Shown: one piece after another, positions 56,141 through 64,000 of the stretch | How the letters are laid out: each line of letters starts with the position of its first letter | Numbering within the stretch: the first letter of the stretch is position 1 | NCBI GenBank assembly: GCA_027604705.1 | Contig: JADHYV010000064.1 | Location: forward strand, 41,346-105,345 | Reading direction: 5' to 3' | DNA length: 64,000 nt | Source of the DNA: Allomyces arbusculus | Taxonomy: Eukaryota > Blastocladiomycota > Blastocladiomycetes > Blastocladiales > Blastocladiaceae | Notes under the pieces: model-generated | The model's database searches: none | The model's input: the letters and a program-made list of their open reading frames with translations, nothing else | Told to the model about the DNA's origin: nothing | Program-made: the position numbers and the translations under genes

Positions 56141-59062
56141 TCAACACGGCTCATCTTCAACATGTTCTTCTTCGCCACTTTCTTCTTCTTCATCGCCCCA
56201 CTCGTACTCGTCCAAAACTTGCATTCCTTCCTCGACCTCATCCCTCGGCATCATCATCGGGCCCTTGATCCGACTCTTCCCCACACCGGGCCGTACCACC
56301 GCGACCAGTGCACCCTCTGCGACCACCGTTTGCACATTCGCACGACGCCCCTGGGCTTTGGCCTGCCAACGGGCCCGGTTCCGAGCCGTACGCGAGGCAC
56401 TCATTGAGCCCGTCGCCTGCAGGGAGTCCGGATCAACGATGCGCGCAATCCTTGGTAGTTTCACAGTCGCGGGCGGTGCGGGCGCCTTCGAGTAGGTGCA
56501 CAGCTCGACCACCGACCCGCGCATCGGCCCGAGACTGCGAACCATGGCCAAACCGTTTGCCGTAGGCGCAACGTGCAGTACCGTCCCGGGCGCGTACACA
56601 TTCCGCCTTGGGCTGAGCCGCCAACTTGGTCGGTAAGCGTGCGCAAGCGGGCCCAACACCCACGCATCGTTCAACGGACCGTCCGCGTCCGTGTCCACGC
56701 GCCACATGGGCAGGAACAGCGCGCGTCGCCAGAAACCCGACAGCGACTTGTCGCGCTCCCGAGTCTCGACTAGCGTGACCCCTATGGGCGGAGTGTCGCA
56801 CCACAGCGGGTTGTCGCTCCAAGGGAGATAGTAGGTCGGCGACGGCGGCAGGTCGGTCCTGACCACGATGCGCATCACGGCCACGTCCACAACCTCGATC
56901 CGGGTGCCGTGATTCAGCCAGGAACGGAGACCGGAAAATTGGTGAACATATCGAGCAACTGGTGGCGCAGATGGTGACGGGCGCGAGACAGCGACGAGCC
57001 GGTCGCGACGTGTCCAATGCAAGCTGGTGATGTGGTACGGTGGCTCGCCAGCGATGCGAGGGAGGCGCGGGAGAGTCGCTCGGACACGGAGCGGGGCTGG
57101 GCGCAGCGCGAGCGACCACGCGGCCAGCGCGGCGTTGGATGGGCGGTCGGACTTGGCCATGAGCTGAGTCGCAATATATGTCGACTCGAGCTGGCGCAGT
57201 TCGTACTGCGCGAGGAGCTCGTGGTCCATCCCGCAAATCTGAGCGACGTGCCGCGCCACCACGCTTTCACGGTCCCTGGCAGTGAAATGAAATGGGCGCA
57301 GCAGCGGCTCGCGCATCAAGACCGAAATGGCGTAGAACCCGCCACGCGTAATGTGCGTCAAGGCAGCCTTGAGGTCCGGTGCCATGACATCGTCGGCCGC
57401 GAGTCCCGAATCGTCACGCGCAAACTGGAGCCGCGGGCAGCACACTGGATCGAGCGGCGTGCCGACGAGAATGCGGCCGAATAGGCGCCACGACGTGTAA
57501 CTGCAGCACAGCCCGTGCGTCACAAACGACTCGCCACCGCGCATCTCGGTCGAATGCTCCGGCACGACGCCGTACGGCCGATACGCGACGAGCTCGGGCG
57601 TCGCCCACGACACGGCAAAAGTCACGACTACGACTCGATGGCCGCGGGTCCGGTCATTCCCCTGCTCATTGATCACAATCTTGAGCAGCTGCCGATGCGG
57701 CGACGACGCGTCGACGGGCTTGGCTACCGACCAAGGGTCTGGCTCCGAGACGGGGAACGGGTGCGCGTCCGGATCAACGATGGTATGCGTCAGGCCGTGT
57801 TGATACGGCACCCAAACGGCGCCAATCGCCCTGACACCAGCATCAACGGCGTTGATCAAAAAGCACCGGTCCGGCTCGGCGCGCGGAATCTGGACGGCGC
57901 GCAGGTCATACACAGCCAGAATGCATGGCGTGGCCATGAGCTTGGGATCGTCGCCATCACGCCACGGCACGCGCGGGTTGCGCACAAAGTCCATGGACCA
58001 GTCAAGTGGGACCTGGTAGAGCACGACAAGCCAGTCGTCGCAGCACGACATGCTTAGAATCTGCAGCTTTTTCGGATGCGCAACGCGAATGCACGCGTGA
58101 GCAGCAGGCTGCGCGTACAAATGAATGTGCGTCGCTGATTGCACAAACACCCATTTGGTTGACGTTGCGCCCGCGGCCTTGAAGAAGCAATCGTGCTCGG
58201 TGATTACGTCTCCGTGGTTGTCGATCTTTTCGACGGGCTCTGGGACACTGTGCAGCAAGAATGGCGCTCGTGTTGGGCCAGTGAACTTAACAGGCTGCGA
58301 CAAGGACTGAGCTTGGAGGAAAGAAGTAGCACGCTGAGGGCGCATATTGCCCGCTAAAATTGCGGCATGCGAGTTAGTTTTTGGCGTGTCAGTTATTGGC
58401 GCGTCAAACCGAGAGACCAAACCAGTATGACACTGCAACGTACAGATACGCGGCTCAAACACAACGAAACTGTCCGTCACGGACATGAACGGCTCCCCAT
58501 CCTCAGGCACGTCCAAAAAGTGTGGACACTGTGCGACCACGGCCTCGACAGGAACGTAATTGCGTGCGTCGTGAACGTCCTCGACCGGGATGTACAGCTC
58601 GCGATCCGCAGTCGTCTTCGCACCGGCCGATGCAAGACGCCGCCTGAGCTGCTTGAGCTTGTGCCAGTTGTGCTGGTCACGTACCTCGGCCACGAGCGCG
58701 AGCCGGCGACATTCTTGCCAGGACATTGGTCTGTCCTCCTCGAGCGGCTTGTCCTCGTAGCGTAGCCATTGCAAACGGCGGTAAACGGTGGGCCAGAGAA
58801 TCGGCGCGTGCGTGTCCATGATGGTATCGCGCCAGACGCGGCAGACGTGGCTCGCAGTGAACAGGTGCGCGGCATTGTTCAAATGCTTGAAAATATGAGC
58901 GAGCACGTCAGGAAGAAGCGCGGCTTGGTGTGGGAGCAGATTGGCGCGCGTCGTCGCTTGCTTCGTGCGAGGGACAGCTTGGTCGCTGATGGCGCCAGCA
59001 CGATGGCTGTCCTCGGCCGTGGTCGTGGAGGGTGCTCGTTGGTTGGCTTGCAGAGCTGTCAT
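56141..59062 (-). CDS. F-box protein, family copy G (long-tail subfamily, in-frame intron)
   Basis: The family intron is present at 58354-58443 (GTACGT donor, ACTAACTC branch, TTTTAG acceptor), giving exons 58444-59062 and 56141-58353 and 943 aa. This 90-nt intron has no stop in frame, so unspliced RNA would encode a 973-aa protein; alignment with copies A, B, D and F supports splicing (EPRIS-GNMRPQ). The F-box is at about 45-92: [37 protein letters not shown]. Blocks follow as in [50 protein letters not shown], the CC-x20-CC segment, [24 protein letters not shown] and [12 protein letters not shown] with [15 protein letters not shown]. The tail has [14 protein letters not shown] and an acidic end. 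A 229-nt stretch is identical to pseudogene H. Confidence 0.88.
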   Translation of the reverse strand: MTALQANQRAPSTTTAEDSHRAGAISDQAVPRTKQATTRANLLPHQAALLPDVLAHIFKHLNNAAHLFTASHVCRVWRDTIMDTHAPILWPTVYRRLQWLRYEDKPLEEDRPMSWQECRRLALVAEVRDQHNWHKLKQLRRRLASAGAKTTADRELYIPVEDVHDARNYVPVEAVVAQCPHFLDVPEDGEPFMSVTDSFVVFEPRICTLQCHTGLVSRFDAPITDTPKTNSHAAILAGNMRPQRATSFLQAQSLSQPVKFTGPTRAPFLLHSVPEPVEKIDNHGDVITEHDCFFKAAGATSTKWVFVQSATHIHLYAQPAAHACIRVAHPKKLQILSMSCCDDWLVVLYQVPLDWSMDFVRNPRVPWRDGDDPKLMATPCILAVYDLRAVQIPRAEPDRCFLINAVDAGVRAIGAVWVPYQHGLTHTIVDPDAHPFPVSEPDPWSVAKPVDASSPHRQLLKIVINEQGNDRTRGHRVVVVTFAVSWATPELVAYRPYGVVPEHSTEMRGGESFVTHGLCCSYTSWRLFGRILVGTPLDPVCCPRLQFARDDSGLAADDVMAPDLKAALTHITRGGFYAISVLMREPLLRPFHFTARDRESVVARHVAQICGMDHELLAQYELRQLESTYIATQLMAKSDRPSNAALAAWSLALRPAPLRVRATLPRLPRIAGEPPYHITSLHWTRRDRLVAVSRPSPSAPPVARYVHQFSGLRSWLNHGTRIEVVDVAVMRIVVRTDLPPSPTYYLPWSDNPLWCDTPPIGVTLVETRERDKSLSGFWRRALFLPMWRVDTDADGPLNDAWVLGPLAHAYRPSWRLSPRRNVYAPGTVLHVAPTANGLAMVRSLGPMRGSVVELCTYSKAPAPPATVKLPRIARIVDPDSLQATGSMSASRTARNRARWQAKAQGRRANVQTVVAEGALVAVVRPGVGKSRIKGPMMMPRDEVEEGMQVLDEYEWGDEEEESGEEEHVEDEPC

Positions 59063-59984
59063 GGGTCTGGTCTTGCCGATGTGGAGGAGGGCAGCCAGGT
59101 TGCGAGGCAGAGGGTGCGACGCGGGAAGGAGACCTATATCAATGTGGTCGCATCTTGGTTACATAAATCGCCGTCGTTGCTGCTTGCTCTCGGCCGGGCG
59201 GGCGGGCTTCGGAGCAGAATGACTTGTCCCTGAGTCGGAAGGGGTGGGCAGGACGGCGAAGAGGGGCCAAAAGACTCAACACATGCGCCATGCCACCATT
59301 CCAGTTTTTGCAGAGGGACTGCTGTCTCCGTGGGTGAATGTGGCGCTGAAACGCCCAGGGGACGCTCCTTCATGGGATGTGGCCTGTTTGTGTGGCCATG
59401 GCCATGGCCAGCGTGTCCTTGGTTGAGAAGGCACAGGTGGGAAGATATTTCGGCATGGAAGACGCCAACGTGTCAGGTCGCCAAGACGTCGATGGCGACC
59501 CTTGCTGATTCTGCCTTGCCTGTCATTTTGCTGAACCATGAATAATGGAGTCCAGCCAATGCATCTGGCAGTCTCGCTCCTGCTGGTGCTCGTGCTTGCA
59601 AACCACCCTAATTGTTTGAATCCTCCGATCAACAGCGTTCTCTGGTGGTGGACAAGAGCATTGAGACGATTAAATTGCGCTGCGTCGCAAATCCATTTGC
59701 AATCCACCCCATCGACGCCTCCTCTATTTGCAACGTGGCCCGCAATTCCACCTCCGGTATCATCGCCATCGTTCACCCGCTCGTCATTTTCGCGTTTGAG
59801 CAGGTCGGTTCCACACGCGCTTGCGTCCATATCGTCCACTCCTCAATCGTCGACGCCCTCGTCATCTCCGTCATCCCATTCGAGCTTAAAGCCACCGCAC
59901 CTGGTTGCGAGCCGGGAGCGAGGCACTTGCGCCACCCGGTGGAAAACCCTCAGAATATGCATGCCAATCACGAGGAAGCGGTAC
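59063..59984. other. Spacer between copy G and pseudogene H
   Basis: About 920 nt without a supported gene. A weak TATA-like GATATAGG lies on the minus strand near 59131-59140, upstream of copy G. A GGCCATGGCCATGGCCA palindromic run lies near 59393-59409. The 3' remnant of pseudogene H fades into this stretch. Confidence 0.4.
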
Positions 59985-62165
59985 AATCTTGGGCGGCTTC
60001 ACATACGTGCGCGGAGCGGGCGCGCGCGAGTACGTGCACAGCTCGACGACTTACCCACGCATCGGTCCAAGACTGCGCACAACCGCGAGCCCCTTGATCG
60101 TCGGCTCAACGTGCACGACAGTACCCGGCACGTACACGCGCCGGCGCGTGCCGCTCCAGTCCTTTTTGAATTCGTTCCGCAGCGGATCGATGATCCACTC
60201 GTCGGTCAGCCGGCCGTCCTTGTCGAGGTCCGAGCCCCATGGCAACAGGAGCGCTTTAAGCCACCGTTCGTGATAGTTCTGGTCATTGACAAGCGGATTG
60301 TCCCACGGCAAATGCTTAACCTGGTCGCGCCACGCCGGGTGGTTGGCCAAGTGCTCGATCTTGAACTCGGTAATGGGCGGCAGGTCGGTGGCCGTCGAGC
60401 TCGTGTTCCATGCCGCAAAGCTGCGCAACATGCCGCGCCATGACAGTCGCGCGGTCATCAGCGTTGAAATGAAACGCGCGGAGCAGCGGCTCACGCATCA
60501 GAACCGACATGGCCAAGAACCCACGACGCGAAATGAGCGTCAGAGCAACCTTGAGGTCCGGTGCCATGACATCGTCGGCCGCGAGTCCCGAATCGTCACG
60601 CGCAAACTGGAGCCGCGGGCAGCACACTGGATCGAGCGGCGTGCCGACGAGAATGCGGCCGAATAGGCGCCACGACGTGTAACTGCAGCACAGCCCGTGC
60701 GTCACAAACGACTCGCCACCGCGCATCTCGGTCGAATGCTCCGGCACGACGCCGTACGGCCGATACGCGACGAGCTCAGGCGTCGCCCACGACACTGCAA
60801 ACGTGACGGCTACGAGCCAGTGGCCGCGAATCCGGTCGTCGCCCTGCTCATTCACCACAAACTTGATCAATTTCCGACGAGGTGCCACGTCAGATCTGTC
60901 GTCGCCCACGGGTCCGGCTCCGCGACGGGAAATAGGTGCGCGTTCGGATACACGACAAGTGAGCAAGACCGTGCGCGTCCAGCACCAACATGGCTGTGAC
61001 GGGCTTGACCATCGAGCATCCGGTATCGGTCCGAGTTGATGGGCGGGAGCGAGACGTTCCGCAGATTGTACATGGCCAGGATGGTCGGCGTCGCGATGTG
61101 GTCCGGCTCGTCGACTTCACTTCGCCAGGGCACGCGTGTTGCGAGCATAGTGGATGAGCCAGTCGAGTGGGACGCAGTAGAGCACGACGAGCCAGTCGCC
61201 GCAGCACGGCATGTCGAGAATAATGAGCTTTTTCGGGTGCGCGACGAGGATGCACGCGTTGGGGGCCGCCAACGGGTGCAGGCGTATGCTCGCCGCGGAA
61301 CGCCTAACAACCCATTTGGTCGAGGTCCCGCGCTTTCAAAGAAAGGATGACAAATGAGGTCACGTCGCCGTTGCGGTTAATATCCTCGACGCGTTCCAGC
61401 CCACTATGGAGCAAAGAGCGTCGCGGTCGTGCGGTAGGCTGGGAGAAGCAGCAGTCGATGCTGGCAGTGTGGGCTGGACTTGAACAGACGAGTCTTTTTG
61501 CTCCACGCGCAACTCGCCCGCTACAAATCCAAACCAATGTCGTGAGTTTGTAAAGAAAGGCAGGCCAGATTCCGTGCATGTTCTGCTTGACGTGCTCAGA
61601 CGCGGCTCAATTACGCCACACTTGTCCGTGATGGCCACGAACGGTTCGCCGCCGCCACGTATGTCGAGAAAATGCAGGCACTGCGCAACCACCGTCTTGA
61701 CGGGTGCGTGCTTGCGCGCAACAAATGTTTCCTCGAGCGGAAGGTCAACGGTCACGTCCACATCTTTCACGACGCCGGCCGCTGTAAGCCGCTTGCTGAG
61801 CTCTTTGAGCTCGAACCGATTGCTGCGGTCGCGAATCTCGGCAATCAGAGCGAGTTAGCGATAGTCGCGCCAGGTCATGAGAGCAAACTCGAGTGGAGTA
61901 TCGGGATATTGCCCGCAATCGTGAGCCCTTGCAGCAAATGGCGGTACGCGCCTGGCCAGAGAAGCAGTGCGTGCGAGTTCATGACCGTGTCGCGCCAGAC
62001 ACGGCAGACTTGACTCGTGCGCAGCAACTGTGCGGCATTGGTCAGGTTCTCGAAAATATGCGCGAGCACGTCGGGAAGCAGAGCGGCATGGTGCGGCAGT
62101 GACTTGGTACCCGGTACTTGCTCGAAAGAACCGCCCTCGATGGCACTGTGTCGATCTTCAGCCAT
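59985..62165 (-). pseudogene. F-box family copy H, multiply disrupted
   Basis: The copy begins like the others (ATG, then [19 protein letters not shown] and [18 protein letters not shown]), but is broken many times. There is a frameshift near 61900, an in-frame TAA at 61855-61857, and frameshifts around 61310-61450 and 60950-61250. An internal deletion near 60395 joins QLCGME directly to the late DLPP-TEFKI block, removing about 160 codons. A stop replaces the serine after RSLGPMRG. The conserved intron is recognisable at about 61500-61590, but its donor is GC rather than GT. Parts are very well preserved: 60549-60777 is identical to copy G 57367-57595, and 60397-60467 is nearly identical to copy I. 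It is therefore a recent mosaic pseudogene. No product is expected. Confidence 0.88.
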
Positions 62166-62786
62166 GGCCGTGGGGTGCTGGTCGGTCTTCTTGCTGGGAT
62201 TTCATAGTCGGAGAGCATTGGTCGCCGTCGTTCGTGAGCCGAGAACCGGGGGCTGTGGTGCAAACGCGAAAGTTGGATAGCCGTGAAGAAGTACCATATT
62301 TGTAGCGGCGAGGTTGACGCCGTTGGTGCCTGCTGCGGCGGCAACTTGTTGACAGGTGGGATACGCGTGCGCCTGACACAACGCCCATGTGCAACATGTC
62401 GCGGAACAATGACATGACATGTCTTTACTTGTATTTGAGTCGGAAAGTCAGGTTCAGTTCTGTCCTGCCCGGCAGATTACGTACCAAATTCGTTGGACCC
62501 ATACCATGGCCCAAACCATAACTTGGGATTCAGTGCATCCAAGAACAACACGATTTTTGTCGAAAAATGTGATATCTATCAGCGGCCCCTCGCAAGCCAA
62601 GGACGGGTATGAAACTAATGAATGCTTTGTTGCTGCCTTCTTGCCTTCTTGCAGCGTTTGAGCGACGATGGTCGTGGCAAAGAGAAGGAATGTTATTACG
62701 AGTGATCAAATGATTGAAAATACAGTCGTGCGTAACGCAACAAATTGAGGTAGCAAATCTCTCTCACGACCAGCAATCCCATAATT
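62166..62786. other. Spacer between pseudogene H and copy I
   Basis: About 620 nt, AT-richer, with no gene recognised. It would hold the former promoter of H and the 3' UTR of I. Confidence 0.4.
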
Positions 62787-64000
62787 TCATTCACAATTAT
62801 CTTGGCCCTGACCGTCCTCATTGCTGCCGCAAGCATCATCAGCTCCCCACTCGCCCTCGTCCCAATCGCTCCTGTCCTCTACGTCCTCATCTTCCCATCC
62901 AAAATCATCTTCCATCAGCTGTCTGCTTTCCACGATCTCATCCGTTTCCACAGCCAGCGCTGGAGCTCTATTTCGGCTGGCACCGACAGCAGAGCGTACC
63001 GTCGCACCCACACGATCCCCACCCGCGACAATCGTCTGAACGTCAGAGCGGCGACCCTGGGCTTTGGCCTGCCACCGCGCACGGTTACGATCGACACGCG
63101 AGACACCGGCGGCAGGTGGGGGTGCAGGAGCGGGAACCGGGCCAACCTTTGGCGGCGCCACCGTAACCAGTGGTGCGCGCGCACGCGAATACGTGCAAAG
63201 CTCGACGACGGACCCGCGCATCGGCCCAAGACTGCGCACGATCGCGAGTCCGTTTCCTGTGGGTTCCAAATGAATCACCGTGCCGGGTAAATAGATCCGT
63301 CGCCGAACTTCATCGGACCAATTCCAATTGGTGTTTAGCGCATTGCGCAGCGGATCGAGCACCCACTCGTCGGTCAGGGGCCCGTCCTTGTCAAGGTCCG
63401 ATTCCCACATGGGCAGCAGCAGCGCCTTCCGCCACTCGCCTTCGATAAACGTCGCGTCCGGCTCCCATGACGGCGGTTTCACCCATGGAGCATGATTCGC
63501 GTTGTCACGCCAGCCCAAGTTATTGGCCCAGTGCTGGATCTTGAACTCGGTCGTGGGCGGCAAGTCGACTTGCGCGACGATGCGCATCGCCGCGATATCG
63601 ACCACCTCGATCCGCGACCCGTGGCGCAGGAACGCATCGTGCTCGGCGTATCGAAGATCACGGTACCACGCGATTGGAGGGGCATGTGGGGAGGGGCGAG
63701 AAACAACGACGAGCCGGTCGCGGCGCGTCCAGTGCATTTTAGACACGCGGTATTGCGGCTGGTCCGGAACAGCAACAATTCGCGGCAGCGTGGCACGGAC
63801 ATGGAGCGGCGCAGGACGCAGCGCGAGCGACAACGCGGACAGTGTTGCTTCACTTGGGTAGTCGGATGCGGTCGCGAGCTGGGACGCAACAAACGCTTCC
63901 TCGGGCGGGTGCAAGTCGTACTTCGCGACGAGCTCGTGGTCCATGCCGCAAAGCTGCGCAACGTGCCGCGCCATGACAGTCGCGCGGTCATCAGCGTTGA
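62787..64000 (-). CDS. F-box protein family copy I, C-terminal part (cut by the window end)
   Basis: The frame is open through the right edge, so the F-box, intron and first half lie outside. The 400 visible residues contain [89 protein letters not shown] and [13 protein letters not shown]. Then come the long-subfamily tail ([14 protein letters not shown], then [16 protein letters not shown]) and an acidic D/E/G-rich end. No lesion is seen in the visible part. It is closest to copies B and G by eye, and its edge sequence matches pseudogene H. Confidence 0.8.
   Translation of the reverse strand, partial: NADDRATVMARHVAQLCGMDHELVAKYDLHPPEEAFVASQLATASDYPSEATLSALSLALRPAPLHVRATLPRIVAVPDQPQYRVSKMHWTRRDRLVVVSRPSPHAPPIAWYRDLRYAEHDAFLRHGSRIEVVDIAAMRIVAQVDLPPTTEFKIQHWANNLGWRDNANHAPWVKPPSWEPDATFIEGEWRKALLLPMWESDLDKDGPLTDEWVLDPLRNALNTNWNWSDEVRRRIYLPGTVIHLEPTGNGLAIVRSLGPMRGSVVELCTYSRARAPLVTVAPPKVGPVPAPAPPPAAGVSRVDRNRARWQAKAQGRRSDVQTIVAGGDRVGATVRSAVGASRNRAPALAVETDEIVESRQLMEDDFGWEDEDVEDRSDWDEGEWGADDACGSNEDGQGQDNCE

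Noticed and set aside
1-64000. CRISPR arrays, transposons, tRNA or rRNA genes
   Set aside because: No spaced direct repeats, transposase or reverse-transcriptase motifs, terminal inverted repeats or tRNA box pairs were recognised. Small RNA genes could be missed by eye.

Overview
The window is nuclear DNA of a GC-rich eukaryote, most likely a flagellated (zoosporic) fungus; a Blastocladiomycota/Allomyces-type genome is my best guess. Three things point there. Genes are split by short introns (about 60-110 nt) with GTACGT-like donors and CTAAC/CTGAC branch sites. Fungal-style regulators are present: a GATA factor with the AreA-type N-terminal block and a Gcn4-type bZIP. A well-preserved kinesin-II accessory subunit (KAP3) is also present, a flagellar-transport protein that non-flagellated fungi generally lack. 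The taxon is inference; the gene structures are read directly.

Layout. 0-2 kb: 3' part of a leucine-rich-repeat gene. 2.5-5.1 kb: F-box family copy A (-). 5.6-13.9 kb: housekeeping genes: SLC35E3-like transporter (-), NudE dynein regulator (-), GPR180/TMEM145-like 7TM protein (-) and NSUN5/Rcm1 rRNA methyltransferase (+). 15.1-21.8 kb: F-box copy B (+), truncated copy C (+), orphan membrane protein J (-). 22.9-33.2 kb: DUF1275 membrane protein (+), bZIP factor (-), GATA factor (-), STK32/YANK kinase (+). 33.7-40.8 kb: F-box copy D (+), degenerate copy E (+), orphan membrane protein K (-), repeating the B-C-J arrangement. 42.0-46.8 kb: a tandem pair of orphan seven-helix proteins, L and M (+). 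46.9-52.5 kb: myotubularin phosphatase (-) and KAP3 (+), divergent. 52.7-64.0 kb: a head-to-tail minus-strand array of F-box copies F, G, H (pseudogene) and I (cut by the window end).

The main discovery is a lineage-specific family of about 820-950 aa proteins. Each has an N-terminal F-box and a roughly 600-residue C-terminal region that I cannot assign to a known domain. It carries strongly conserved blocks, including a CC-x20-CC cysteine pair and a near-invariant V-RSLGPMRG block. All full copies share one phase-1 intron at the same point. Nine copies lie in 64 kb, in every state from intact to decayed, with direct evidence of sequence exchange between neighbours. By analogy with other F-box proteins they would be SCF ubiquitin-ligase substrate receptors; the substrates are unknown. 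Two more undescribed families appear: the J/K membrane proteins and the L/M seven-helix proteins.

Most long antisense ORFs here are shadows created by GC-rich third codon positions and are not listed. Exon boundaries were placed by splice consensus, phase agreement and paralogue or family alignment by eye. No tRNA, rRNA, CRISPR array or intact transposon was seen.
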